Of a stretch of DNA of 64,000 bases, positions 55,363 through 64,000 are shown one piece after another. Source of the DNA: Aeromicrobium tamlense. Its GTDB lineage: Bacteria; Actinomycetota; Actinomycetes; Propionibacteriales; Nocardioidaceae. Position 1 is the first letter of the stretch; each line of letters starts with the position of its first letter. The notes beneath the pieces were generated by a model, which saw nothing but the letters and a program-made list of their open reading frames with translations, was not told the DNA's origin and ran no database searches. Where the stretch lies: positions 2,294,001 through 2,358,000 of the forward strand of contig NZ_JACBZN010000001.1 of assembly GCF_013408555.1 (NCBI RefSeq). The letters are read 5' to 3'. Both the position numbers and the translations under genes were made by a program.

Positions 55363-56772
55363 CTACCTCCCCAGGCGCAGCGCGTCGCGGATCGTGAAGA
55401 ACACGTCGGTCTGGTCGGTCAGGCCCACCACGTTCGCGGCGCGCGGCCCGTACCCGGCGATGCGCAGCTGCGAGCCGGTGTGCTGCTGCGAGCCGGCCGC
55501 GGCGCTCGTCGCGTAGTTGATCGTCATCGGCTGGCCGTCGCGCGTCAGCAGGTTCACCGTGGCACCGGGCGTCGTCGACCCCGCCTCCACGATCTGGCTG
55601 GTGTGGGCGTGGTCGGCGGTCACGATCACCGTCGTGTTCTTGTCCTTCTTCGCGTAGTCAAGCGCGACCTTCACGGCCTCGTCGAGGTCGAGCGTCTCGC
55701 CGATCTGGCCGCAGGCGTCCGACGAGTGGTTGCGCTTGTCGATGCTCGCGCCCTCCACCTGGAGGAAGAAGCCCTTGCGGCCCTTGCGGTCGAGCAGCTC
55801 GATCGACTTCTCCGTCATGTCGGCCAGGCTCGGCAGCGAGGCCGTGCGCGCGGGGTTCTCGGTGCAGGAGACCGGGGCCTTCGTGCCGCCGTCGGCCGTG
55901 GCGGCCGGGCCGGTCCACCGCACCGGGAAGTTGCCCGGCGCGAAGAGGCCGAGCAGCGGCTCGTCCTGGTCGGCCTTCTTGACCTTCGACAGCGCGGCGA
56001 GGTCGTCGACGACGCGGTAGCCCCGCTGCTGAGCCTGCTCGCGCAGCGTGCGGCCCTGCCAGCGACCGGCGGTCGCGGTCTCGGCGAACGTGGTCGCGCC
56101 GCCGCCGAGGCTGACGTCCGGACGCGTGTCGAGCAGCTGCTCCGTGATGCTGCCGGCGCCACCGTTCTCCTTGGCGTTGGTCGGGCAGGTCTTGGTGGTC
56201 GCGGTCGGGCCGTAGCAGCTGCGCGCGGTGACGTGCGCGACCTGCACCGCCGGAGTCGCGTCCTGGAGCTCGGCGGTGGAGACGTTGCCGGTCTTGTACC
56301 CGGCCCGCTTCGCCAGCTCGAGCAGGGTCCGCTGAGGCTTGCCGTGGATGTCGACGCTCACCGCGTTGTCGTACGTCTTGGTGCCCGTCGCCCAGGCCGA
56401 TCCGGTGGCGGCCGAGTCGGGCACGTAGTCGGGCTTGCCGTCCTTGGTGAGCGAGTACGTCGTGTACTGACCCGTGAGGGGCAGGGCGTCGATCCCGGGG
56501 AACCGGCCGGCGGCGCCGTGGACGTAGTTGCGGGCACTGGTGATCTCCGAGTCGCCCATGCCGTCGCCGATGATGAGGATGACGTTGTCCGGTCGACCGC
56601 CGTCGATGGCCTTCTTCACGGCCTGGGTCTGGTCGCCGGAGAGGCGGGCCGCGCCGCCGTGGCGACTGAGGTCGCGCTCGGCCGTCGCCACCGATCCGAC
56701 CACTGCTCCCCCGAGAAGCAGTGAGGCGGTGCCGAGGACGAGCACGCTGCGGGTGCTGGTGCGTAGGTTCAT
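55363..56772 (-). CDS. phoA: Secreted alkaline phosphatase (PhoA family)
   Basis: Exported phosphomonoesterase of 469 residues. A signal peptide (about 1-30) is followed by [16 protein letters not shown] (metal Asp) and the nucleophile segment [45 protein letters not shown] and a final [15 protein letters not shown] supply the remaining zinc and magnesium ligands. Four cysteines in the middle could form disulfides. Phosphate control is expected for the family, but no pho box was identified. Confidence 0.95.
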   Translation of the reverse strand: MNLRTSTRSVLVLGTASLLLGGAVVGSVATAERDLSRHGGAARLSGDQTQAVKKAIDGGRPDNVILIIGDGMGDSEITSARNYVHGAAGRFPGIDALPLTGQYTTYSLTKDGKPDYVPDSAATGSAWATGTKTYDNAVSVDIHGKPQRTLLELAKRAGYKTGNVSTAELQDATPAVQVAHVTARSCYGPTATTKTCPTNAKENGGAGSITEQLLDTRPDVSLGGGATTFAETATAGRWQGRTLREQAQQRGYRVVDDLAALSKVKKADQDEPLLGLFAPGNFPVRWTGPAATADGGTKAPVSCTENPARTASLPSLADMTEKSIELLDRKGRKGFFLQVEGASIDKRNHSSDACGQIGETLDLDEAVKVALDYAKKDKNTTVIVTADHAHTSQIVEAGSTTPGATVNLLTRDGQPMTINYATSAAAGSQQHTGSQLRIAGYGPRAANVVGLTDQTDVFFTIRDALRLGR

Positions 56773-56846
56773 GGCCTCAGCCCAGCGCCCTGCGGTGACG
56801 ACCGGGTGAACCGCGGGGGAAGTCCGGCGGTCCAGTCGGGCACGCG

Positions 56847-56993
56847 TCAGCGCGCCTGGGCGAGTCGGTGGGTGGGATCAGGAGCCGGGCCGGGGTCGGC
56901 GACCTGGCCGATGACCGTGAAGGTCGTGAAGAACGTCGCGCACGAGAGCACGAGCGCGGTGCGCCTGGCCTGTTGCCACGTGATGCGGTTCAT
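56847..56993 (-). CDS. Possible 48-residue single-pass membrane or signal peptide protein
   Basis: An ATG-initiated frame reads [20 protein letters not shown], then a hydrophobic stretch [12 protein letters not shown] and a Pro-rich tail ending at TGA. The basic start plus hydrophobic core looks like a real export or membrane segment. It lies alone in the 325-base gap between phoA and the DUF2510 gene (56773-57097). No clear ribosome site, so only tentative. Nothing else is seen in that gap. Confidence 0.4.
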   Translation of the reverse strand: MNRITWQQARRTALVLSCATFFTTFTVIGQVADPGPAPDPTHRLAQAR

Positions 56994-57097
56994 GACACCA
57001 GCGCAGCCGATCGGGGTGAACCCGTGGTGAACCCGGCTGGAAGAGTGCGCGGCGATCGGTCGGCCACCCGTGGCCCCTCGCGCGGCATGATGGGGTC

Positions 57098-57712
57098 ATG
57101 GACGCTCCCAGGCCGATCACCCCGCCCGGCTGGTACGACGACGGTCACGGGCAGCTGCGCTGGTACGACGGCTCGCAGTGGACCCAGCACACCGCTCCCC
57201 TGGCGCAGGCCGGTCCTCCGCGGGTGCCCCAGCAGCCCGTCGCGCCTCCGCGCCAGCAGGTCCGACGGGAGGACCTCGTCCAGGTCAAGCGCTCGAAGCT
57301 CGTCTGGATCCTGCCCATCGTGTTCGTGATCGCGGCACTCGTGGGCGCCCTGTCGGCCGTGGCGGCCTGGAACGCGGGCGGCTTCGACGCCGACCCGCTG
57401 GAGCGGACCTACGCGGACTTCGTGCGCGCCGAGCAGACGCGCGACTGTGCCGCGCTCGAGGAGGTCACGACCCGCAGCTTCCGCGACGACCTGTACGACG
57501 AGCCGTTCACGTGTGCCCTCCTCGCCTCGCGCCCGCCGGTGATGCAGGGCGGTGATCCGGTGTGGGGCATGCGCCTCGGGCCTGTGGGGATCCTGCTGGT
57601 GGACGACTCGGGCTGGGTCGGCCTGGACGGCGAGCGTCAGCGGGTCTCCTCGGTGGAGACCTACACGCTGATCCGCCAGGACGGCCGCTGGAAGCTGGAC
57701 GCGAGCGACTGA
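57098..57712 (+). CDS. DUF2510 membrane-anchored protein
   Basis: Protein of 204 residues. The N-terminal DUF2510 motif PPGWYDDGHGQLRWYDGSQWTQH is followed by a Pro/Gln linker, one transmembrane helix (LVWILPIVFVIAALVGALSAVAAW, about 70-92), then an extracellular domain with two cysteines and the fold pattern of NTF2/lumazine-binding-like proteins. DUF2510 is an actinobacterial short motif of unknown function. Confidence 0.82.
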   Translation: MDAPRPITPPGWYDDGHGQLRWYDGSQWTQHTAPLAQAGPPRVPQQPVAPPRQQVRREDLVQVKRSKLVWILPIVFVIAALVGALSAVAAWNAGGFDADPLERTYADFVRAEQTRDCAALEEVTTRSFRDDLYDEPFTCALLASRPPVMQGGDPVWGMRLGPVGILLVDDSGWVGLDGERQRVSSVETYTLIRQDGRWKLDASD

Positions 57713-57754
57713 TCCGGACTTGCCCCTCCCGCCCGCCCGGGTGATGGTGGTCAC

Positions 57755-58786
57755 ATGGTGTGGGGGCGCCGCCGGATCCGGATCGCGCTGGTCGCGTCGG
57801 CCGTGCTGGGCGCCGGCGCCCTGCTCGCCGTCTCCGAGTCCACCGAGCAGCGGAGGTCATCCGGCACGACGGCCACCGCGCCCGTGGCGGCGACAGTCGT
57901 CGCTCCAGCCCCCGCGGCCGTCCGGGTCGCCGCCGCCACGCCGCGCTGCTTCGGCGCCGCGTCGATGGCCAGGAAGCGGTGCCACAACCCGGCGCTCAAG
58001 GGACGGCTGATCCCGAGGCCGAGCATCGCCAGGCGCGAGACGGCCCGGTACCCGGGCAAGGAGTGCTACCAGTCGGGCGTTCAGCAGATCCGCCTCAACC
58101 GCGGCTGCACGTTCGGCACCCGCGCCGCGGGGCGGCCTCACGTGATCCTCGTCGGCGACTCACACGCGAGGGCCCTGATGCCCGCGTTCGTGGAGATGGC
58201 CGAGGCCGGCCACATCTCGCTGGAGGCGCAGGTGCGCGGCTCGTGCTCGTGGACGACCTCCCGCGTCAACCACCCCGACAAGTCCCGCATCCGACCGTGC
58301 ACGCTCTACCGGAAGAACCTGCAGCGGTGGCTGCTCAGGCAGGCGCGCACCACCGACGTCGTCGTGACCACCGGCTATGCACGCCAGGTCTCGGGCAGCG
58401 CGAAGTCGCAGGTCATCAAGATGCGCGACCTGTGGCGACCGGTCATCAAGCGCGGCGTGCGCGTGATCGCGATCAGCGACAACCCGCGACTCACGCGCGA
58501 GCCGCAGAAGTGCCTCGTGAAGCACGGCGCGACGCGTGGCGCGAGGAAGTGCGGCGTCTCGACGAAGGCCGGGCTCCACCGCGACCCGTTCCTGCTCACC
58601 GCGAAGAAGACGCGGGGCGCCACCGCGCTCGACCTGCGTCCCCGGTTCTGCAAGAAGGGCTTCTGCCCAGCGGTGATCGGCGGCGCGAACGTCTACCGCG
58701 ACCACACGCACATCACCGTGACCTACTCCAAGACGCTCGCCCCCGTCATCACCGGCAAGTTCCGGGCGATGCGGATCATCCGCTGA
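57755..58786 (+). CDS. Exported stand-alone SGNH hydrolase domain (acyltransferase-associated type)
   Basis: Protein of 343 residues: signal anchor (IALVASAVLGAGALLAV), Ala/Pro linker, then an SGNH domain with nucleophile block HVILVGDSHARALMPAF near residue 130 and the catalytic pair in VYRDHTHITVTYS. Such domains are normally the C-terminal half of OafA-type membrane acyltransferases. Here the acyltransferase membrane half is missing, so it probably works outside the membrane with a partner encoded elsewhere or as an esterase. Six or more cysteines suggest disulfides. Confidence 0.8.
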   Translation: MVWGRRRIRIALVASAVLGAGALLAVSESTEQRRSSGTTATAPVAATVVAPAPAAVRVAAATPRCFGAASMARKRCHNPALKGRLIPRPSIARRETARYPGKECYQSGVQQIRLNRGCTFGTRAAGRPHVILVGDSHARALMPAFVEMAEAGHISLEAQVRGSCSWTTSRVNHPDKSRIRPCTLYRKNLQRWLLRQARTTDVVVTTGYARQVSGSAKSQVIKMRDLWRPVIKRGVRVIAISDNPRLTREPQKCLVKHGATRGARKCGVSTKAGLHRDPFLLTAKKTRGATALDLRPRFCKKGFCPAVIGGANVYRDHTHITVTYSKTLAPVITGKFRAMRIIR

Positions 58787-59666
58787 CCCCCGGCTCGTAC
58801 AGCGTCAGGCCCTCGCAGAGATCGGGAGCGGCCGTGGGAGGCGTGCACCCGTACGGAGAGTGAACGACGGCGGCCGCGCCGAGGCCCGTCGTCCGGAACA
58901 CGTCCGCCTCCTCCCCCTCCGCGGTCCCGGGACCGACGACGACGTGGCCCCGTTCGCCGTCCGCCGTGCTGTAGGCGAGGTCCAGCTGCCACGAGCACGC
59001 GCAGTCGCGCGCCGACGCCAGGACGTCGACGAACTCGAGGTCGGAGCTGGTCACCTCGAGGGTCTTCGGCTCAGTCTCGGCCCCGGAGACGGGATCGCGC
59101 CAGGCCACGCGCTCGTCGTCCAGCGACACGCTCAGGTAGGAGACGTCGGCGACGCCGCCCTTGTCGCCGGTGAACCAGTAGCCGGCGAGGGGCCGGTCCC
59201 GCTCGCTGACCCGGACCGTGAACTGGTGGATCGTCACCGGGTCGTCCGTCGCGGCACGCAGCTGGAGGCGGAACATCGTGGTGCCGGCGTCGAAGGCGCC
59301 CGCGGCGTCCTCCTGCTCCATCGCGGCCTCGCCGCCCTCGCCCGCGATGTGCTCCTGGGCGTGCTGCCGCACGTCGGGCGCGCCGGGCGGCCACACGTGC
59401 TCGTCGCGGTGCTCGGCCTCCACCATGGAGTCGAACTCGTCCGTGGCCAGCACGGTGACCTGGAGCGGGTCACGCCCGGTGGCGTCACGGACCGACGACC
59501 ACAGACCGGGTCCGAAGTAGGAGACCGCCCAGGCGGCCACGATGGACGCGAGCCCCGCGGCGATCACCTTCGAGCGCTGCGTCAGCCACGAGACGGCCCC
59601 GGCATCGCGGGTCGACCGTCCGGCGCGCGCGGCGGATCGACCCGTGCGCTCGCCCCGGCCCGCCAT
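58776..59666 (-). CDS. Membrane-anchored extracellular protein of unknown function
   Basis: Protein of 296 residues with a basic N-terminus and one helix (IAAGLASIVAAWAVSYFGPGLW, about 35-56). The long extracellular domain has beta-sheet pattern, a CACSW motif and another Cys pair near the end. No family was recognised. Its 3' end overlaps the convergent SGNH gene by 11 bases. Confidence 0.7.
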   Translation of the reverse strand: MAGRGERTGRSAARAGRSTRDAGAVSWLTQRSKVIAAGLASIVAAWAVSYFGPGLWSSVRDATGRDPLQVTVLATDEFDSMVEAEHRDEHVWPPGAPDVRQHAQEHIAGEGGEAAMEQEDAAGAFDAGTTMFRLQLRAATDDPVTIHQFTVRVSERDRPLAGYWFTGDKGGVADVSYLSVSLDDERVAWRDPVSGAETEPKTLEVTSSDLEFVDVLASARDCACSWQLDLAYSTADGERGHVVVGPGTAEGEEADVFRTTGLGAAAVVHSPYGCTPPTAAPDLCEGLTLYEPGVSG

Positions 59667-59779
59667 GTCGCCCCCGACCGGAGGAGCCGTTCAGCGGGAG
59701 TCGATTCCCGAGACCGGTCCTCCGGCTCCAGCATGATCCCGCGGTCCCGCGGCTGACAAGGGCGTGTCGCGCGCAGGGC

Positions 59780-60136
59780 TCAGTTGGCGGCGTCGAACGC
59801 CTCGAGGATCTCCTTCTTGATCCGGCCGCGCTCGTTCACCTGGTGGCCGTTCTCCTTGGCCCACGCACGCACGTGGGCGAGCTCCTCGGGCGACCGGCCC
59901 GAGCCGCTGCCGGTGCTGCCGCGGCGGGAGGAGGACGCCGACGAGCGGGTCGTCGTCCTGCGCCCGGCCTTGATGTAGGTGGCGAGGGCGGACCGCAGCT
60001 CGTCGGCCTCCTTCGTCGTCAGGTCGATCTCGTAGGCGGTGCCGTCGAGCGCGAAGGAGACGGTCTCACCCTTGCCGTCCTCGATCTCCTTGCCGGAGAT
60101 GTCGCTGGAGAGAATGGTGACCACGCGCTGCGCCAT
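59780..60136 (-). CDS. lsr2: Nucleoid-associated silencer Lsr2
   Basis: Actinobacterial H-NS-like protein of 118 residues that bridges AT-rich DNA and silences acquired genes. The N-terminal dimer domain has GTAYEIDLTTKEADELRSAL. A Ser/Arg linker follows, and the C-terminal DNA-binding domain VRAWAKENGHQVNERGRIKKEILEAF has the RGR minor-groove motif. The upstream spacer is strikingly AT-rich for this genome, as expected for self-regulation. Confidence 0.96.
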   Translation of the reverse strand: MAQRVVTILSSDISGKEIEDGKGETVSFALDGTAYEIDLTTKEADELRSALATYIKAGRRTTTRSSASSSRRGSTGSGSGRSPEELAHVRAWAKENGHQVNERGRIKKEILEAFDAAN

Positions 60137-60263
60137 GGTTTCTGCCTTTCGCCGTGAATTCCCTATTCGGCGAGAATTGTCATTCCGCCGTCGAATTCAC
60201 CTTATCGACAGAGAACACGAGAAAGTCGTCCCGTCGATATCGATATCTCGAGAAAAAGAGAAT
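60137..60263 (-). promoter_or_regulatory. AT-rich lsr2 promoter region
   Basis: 127 bases with GAATTC repeated three times (GAATTCCC, CGAATTCACC, GAGAATTCAG), CGATATCGATATC near 60235-60247 and GAGAAAAAGAGAA. This is far more AT-rich than the surroundings. Minor-groove AT steps of this kind are preferred Lsr2 sites, so autoregulation is likely. No gene is present. Confidence 0.5.
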
Positions 60264-60485
60264 TCAGCGCTCGTTGCCGCGCTTGAAGTTCCCCGTGGCC
60301 CGCGCGAGCAGGTGCTGGACCTGGCGACGGTCAGCCGACGCGAGGCGCGCGGCGAGCCGTTCGGCGGCGCGGCCGGACACGGTGGTCACGGTGCGGCCCT
60401 GCCAGTCGATGAGGACCGTGCCGTCCTTCGTGACGCGATGGGTGAAGACGTCCTCGGCGAACCGGTCGCGGGCGTCCTCGACCAC
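60264..60485 (-). CDS. Small conserved protein of unknown function
   Basis: A 73-residue frame from GTG 60485, 2 bases after the stop of the membrane protein gene, so they are probably coupled. VTKDGTVLIDWQGRTVTTVSG and the C-terminal RATGNFKRGNER look like a conserved actinobacterial small cytosolic protein I have no name for. Function not known. Confidence 0.65.
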   Translation of the reverse strand: MVEDARDRFAEDVFTHRVTKDGTVLIDWQGRTVTTVSGRAAERLAARLASADRRQVQHLLARATGNFKRGNER

Positions 60486-60487
60486 GA

Positions 60488-60814
60488 TCAGTGCTTCGGG
60501 GTGCCCTCGGCGGCGGGAAGCGGCATGCGCTGCGTGGCCTCGATGTCGTGGCCGTCCGTGGCGGTCTCCGGCGGGATCACCGGGACGTGGTGCTTGCTCT
60601 TGGCGTTGACGGCCATCGCGAGGATCCAGATGACGACGTACACCAGCGCGGTGCCGCCGATGAACAGGCCGATCCACTCGATCGTGGACAGGGCGTTCTC
60701 GTCGACCGGCCAGGAGTCCGAGTCGGGGACGGTGCTGGCCATGGCCGGGGTCGCGGCGGCGACGACGGCGAGCAGGGCTGCGGTGACGGCGGTGATCACT
60801 CGGGCGAGGCTCAT
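60488..60814 (-). CDS. Small membrane protein with cleavable signal
   Basis: Protein of about 108 residues: signal peptide (LARVITAVTAALLAVVAAATPAMA), a short extracellular stretch, one helix (IEWIGLFIGGTALVYVVIWILAMAV), then a cytosolic tail with KSKHHVPVIPPE. The ATG at 60814 is placed directly before the signal peptide. Function unknown; divergent from mscS. Confidence 0.7.
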   Translation of the reverse strand: MSLARVITAVTAALLAVVAAATPAMASTVPDSDSWPVDENALSTIEWIGLFIGGTALVYVVIWILAMAVNAKSKHHVPVIPPETATDGHDIEATQRMPLPAAEGTPKH

Positions 60815-60870
60815 GGGGCCATGGTATCGGCCACCGTCTGGGCCTGACCGCTCACCCGTAGGGTTGAGGG

Positions 60871-61773
60871 GTGGAATGGACATGGACCCCTGAGGACGTC
60901 GTGGCGTGGCTGCTCGACGTGCCCGGGCGAGCCCTGCTCATCGTGCTCATCGCCATCGCCATGCGGTGGCTGGCGCACCGCTTCATCAACCGACTGACCG
61001 GTCGCGCCGCGAAGGGCGCCGTGCCGGGAGTCCTGGCGAACTCGAAGGCCGGCGTCTTCCTGGCCGACCTGCGCAACGGCTCGAGCGAGCGCCGTCGCCA
61101 GCGCGCCGAGACGATGGGATCGCTGCTGCGCAGCATCGCCTCGGGCGTCATCTGGAGCATCGCGTTCGTCATGGTGCTCGGCGTCTTCGGCCTGCCGATC
61201 GCCCCGCTGCTCACCGGCGCCGGCGTCGCGGGCGTGGCCCTCGGCTTCGGCGCGCAGACGCTGGTGAAGGACTTCCTCTCGGGCATCTTCATGATCCTCG
61301 AGGACCAGTACGGCGTCGGCGACGCGGTCGACGTGGGCGAGGCCGTCGGCACGGTCGAGGCGGTGGGCCTGCGGGTCACGCGGCTGCGCGACGTGAACGG
61401 CACCGTCTGGTACGTCCGCAACGGCGAGATCCTGCGCGTCGGCAACCACAGCCAGGAGTGGGCGCGCACCGTGCTCGACGTGACGGTCGCCTACGACTCC
61501 GACCTCGAGCTCGTGCAGCAGATCCTGCGCGAGGAGGCGCACGGGCTGTTCACCGACTCCACCCTGTCCGCCGTCATCATCGAGGAGCCCGAGGTGTGGG
61601 GCGTCGAGCGGTTCGACAAGGACGGCGCGGTCGTGCGCACGGTCCTCAAGACCGCTCCCCTGCACCAGGCCGACGTGGGTCGCGCGCTGCGCAGCCGCGT
61701 CCTGCGCCGCTTCGACGAGAACGGCATCCGCATCCCCTCGACCACACTTCCGCCCTCGGGAGGCACCGCATGA
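60871..61773 (+). CDS. mscS: Mechanosensitive channel of the MscS family
   Basis: Small-conductance mechanosensitive channel of 300 residues. The pore helix region GAGVAGVALGFGAQTLVKDFLSGIFMILEDQYGVGD is highly typical. It is followed by the beta domain GTVEAVGLRVTRLRDVNGTVWYVRNGEI and the alpha/beta vestibule. Protects against hypo-osmotic shock. GTG start. The stop overlaps the haemoglobin gene by four bases. Confidence 0.94.
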   Translation: MEWTWTPEDVVAWLLDVPGRALLIVLIAIAMRWLAHRFINRLTGRAAKGAVPGVLANSKAGVFLADLRNGSSERRRQRAETMGSLLRSIASGVIWSIAFVMVLGVFGLPIAPLLTGAGVAGVALGFGAQTLVKDFLSGIFMILEDQYGVGDAVDVGEAVGTVEAVGLRVTRLRDVNGTVWYVRNGEILRVGNHSQEWARTVLDVTVAYDSDLELVQQILREEAHGLFTDSTLSAVIIEEPEVWGVERFDKDGAVVRTVLKTAPLHQADVGRALRSRVLRRFDENGIRIPSTTLPPSGGTA

Positions 61774-62162
61774 CCGAATCACCCGCGCAGGAGACGTTCT
61801 ACGAGGCCATCGGCGGCCGCGCCACGATCGAGCTGATCGTGGACGTCTTCTACCAGGGCGTCGCGCAGGACGAGGTGCTCAAGCCGATGTACCCCGAGGA
61901 GGACCTCGGTCCCGCGGCCGAGCGGCTCACGATGTTCCTCGAGCAGTACTGGGGCGGCCCCACCGAGTACTCGCAGCGTCGCGGTCACCCGCGCCTGCGG
62001 ATGCGGCACGCGCCCTACGCCGTCACCGAGGACGCGCGTGACCGCTGGCTGAAGCACTTCCGCGAGGGACTCGACGCGGCGCGGCTCGATCCCGAGCACG
62101 ACGCCCAGTTCTGGGCGTACGCGCAGCACGCCGCCAACTTCATGATCAACTCGCCGAGCTGA
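61770..62162 (+). CDS. glbO: Group II truncated haemoglobin (GlbO-like)
   Basis: Haem protein of 130 residues for oxygen/NO/peroxide chemistry. It starts TFYEAIGGRATIELIVDVFYQGV. The group-II signature YWGGPTEYSQRRGHPRLRMRHAPY covers the CD loop and proximal histidine region. Its ATG lies inside the mscS stop, and the convergent thioesterase gene begins its stop codon at the next base, leaving no spacer. Confidence 0.95.
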   Translation: MTESPAQETFYEAIGGRATIELIVDVFYQGVAQDEVLKPMYPEEDLGPAAERLTMFLEQYWGGPTEYSQRRGHPRLRMRHAPYAVTEDARDRWLKHFREGLDAARLDPEHDAQFWAYAQHAANFMINSPS

Positions 62163-62864
62163 TCAGGACATCGCGGCCGCGAGCGACTCCTTCTCGCGGT
62201 CGCTGAACGGGCGCGACGACTGGGTCGCGGCGTCGAAGCCCACCAGCACCGCCAGCGACGAGGCGAACGCGACGCCCTCGTCGCCGAGCTGGGCCTCGAT
62301 CGTGAACGAGGCGTTGCCGACGCGACCCACGCGTGCCGTGGACTCCAGGCGCGCCTGCGCCGGGATCGGGCGGTGGTAGCGCGCCTCCACGCTGGCGACC
62401 ACGAAGTTGCCCGGCGTGAGCCGCGTGAGGACGCCGTTGATGAACGGCACGCGGGTCTCCTGGAAGAGCTCGAAGACCTGCGCCTCGTTGACGAGGCCGG
62501 TGGCGTCGAGGTCGGTGTGCCGTAGCGCGATCGAGCCGGGCTGGGCCGCGGCGTTGAGCTGCTCCTCGGGCGCGAGGGCGCCGTAGGTGACGTCGACGAC
62601 CGCGAACTCGTCGTCCGAGCCCTCGACCCCGATGACCTGCTGCACGTGGTCACCCTCGACGCGGCTGGTGACCACGACGGGTCGCCTCCCCAGCAGCATC
62701 GGGCGCTTGAACTGGATGTTCATCGCGCCGATCGGGCCCGCCGGCAGCTCCGGGATCGCAGCTCGCGCGTTCTCGGCGTACTTGAGGTAGACGACGTTGT
62801 TGACGTGGTTGAGCGAGTCGAGGTCGGCCCACCGCATCGGGATCTCGTGTCGGTACTCGGTCAC
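62163..62864 (-). CDS. Double-hotdog acyl-CoA thioesterase
   Basis: Protein of 233 residues with two tandem 4HBT-like hotdog domains. The first has MRWADLDSLNHVNNVVYLKYAENAR (catalytic Asp) and the second RHTDLDATGLVNEAQVFELFQETR. The first matches the YbgC/FadM pattern; the second is degenerate but still has an Asp. Predicted acyl-CoA hydrolase. Convergent with glbO with adjoining stop codons. Confidence 0.88.
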   Translation of the reverse strand: MTEYRHEIPMRWADLDSLNHVNNVVYLKYAENARAAIPELPAGPIGAMNIQFKRPMLLGRRPVVVTSRVEGDHVQQVIGVEGSDDEFAVVDVTYGALAPEEQLNAAAQPGSIALRHTDLDATGLVNEAQVFELFQETRVPFINGVLTRLTPGNFVVASVEARYHRPIPAQARLESTARVGRVGNASFTIEAQLGDEGVAFASSLAVLVGFDAATQSSRPFSDREKESLAAAMS

Positions 62865-62897
62865 CCGCGCATCCTGTCACGGCGCCCGGAGTGATGC

Positions 62898-63121
62898 TCA
62901 GGCGCCGAGCGTGTCGTCGATCTCGACGACGGAGTCGCCCTCCTGGACGATCTGGCCCTCCGCGACGAGGATGCTCGCGACGTGGCCGTGGGCCGGCGCG
63001 ACGACGGGGATCTCCATCTTCATCGACTCGATGATGACGAGCGTGTCGCCGGGACCGACCTGGTCGCCCTCGCGGGCGAGGATCTTCCACACGTTGCCGA
63101 CGATCTCGGCCTTGGCGTCGA

Positions 63122-63125
<4 letters not shown>
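62898..63125 (-). CDS. Biotin carboxyl carrier domain protein (TB7.3-like)
   Basis: Stand-alone biotinyl carrier of 75 residues. The biotin lysine is K36 in IESMKMEIPV, with the typical hammerhead pattern on both sides. The short form matches the mycobacterial biotinylated protein TB7.3. GTG 63125 overlaps the stop of the carboxyltransferase gene by four bases, so the two form part of an acyl-CoA carboxylase unit. Confidence 0.92.

Positions 63126-64000
<875 letters not shown>

Overview
The window is high-GC DNA with dense, short-spaced genes, frequent GTG starts and many 4-base ATGA/GTGA stop-start overlaps. Lsr2, a tmRNA tag of the ADS...ALAA type, an F420 pathway and a mec-cysO-cysM operon mark it as an actinobacterial chromosome. 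Gene content and order suggest Nocardioidaceae, possibly Aeromicrobium-like; this is inference. I see no prophage, insertion sequence, CRISPR array, tRNA or rRNA gene, so this looks like core chromosome with some lineage-specific insertions.

Layout. (1) 1-11.8 kb: the 5' part of murI, a GH1 beta-glucosidase with an MFS permease, the divergent ohr/ohrR peroxide pair, prs, then the mycobacterium-like block cysM-cysO-mec-DUF2017-clpS facing pncB-pncA. A luciferase-like oxidoreductase and a class-V aminotransferase follow. (2) 11.8-26.9 kb: an MpaB/DUF2236 protein with an alpha/beta esterase, a helicase-DUF3039 pair, YqgE/AlgH, a MerR regulator, a DUF3048 lipoprotein, the large helicase lhr coupled to the DNA glycosylase nei2, two FAD oxidoreductases (one an EthA-like Baeyer-Villiger monooxygenase) and a VKOR-type membrane oxidoreductase. 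(3) 26.97-36.65 kb: a Tad/Flp pilus locus on the minus strand (two Flp pilins, TadE, TadG-like, CpaB, TadZ, TadA, TadB, TadC) ending in a secreted multi-Ig-repeat protein. (4) 36.8-42.2 kb: an antiporter, a NYN-domain protein, a cold-shock protein, a metallo-hydrolase, a flavin/F420 pyridoxamine-oxidase-like protein, an OYE-family oxidoreductase and tmRNA. (5) 42.25-54.9 kb: an amidohydrolase, then smpB, an M23 peptidase, ftsX and ftsE, and prfB further on. An F420 locus lies between ftsE and prfB: fbiC, a Baeyer-Villiger monooxygenase and cofC on the plus strand, and cofD and cofE on the minus strand, with two paralogous lipoproteins between. (6) 54.9-64 kb: phoA, small envelope proteins, an SGNH protein, lsr2, mscS, a group-II truncated haemoglobin, a double-hotdog thioesterase, a biotin carrier domain and the 3' part of a carboxyltransferase gene.

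Functional themes. Sulfur-carrier cysteine synthesis (CysO/CysM/Mec), NAD salvage (PncA to PncB) and ribosome rescue (tmRNA/SmpB/PrfB) are clear. The least ordinary part is the F420 locus. The FO synthase fusion keeps an intact CofG half, but its CofH half has lost the CxxxCxxC radical-SAM motif and a second conserved segment. CofE stands alone without the reductase domain of mycobacterial FbiB, and a Baeyer-Villiger monooxygenase gene is translationally coupled inside the operon. A second theme is a set of three long intergenic hairpins of unrelated sequence, at about 3.04, 23.5 and 52.0 kb, whose G-U pairs all favour plus-strand RNA.
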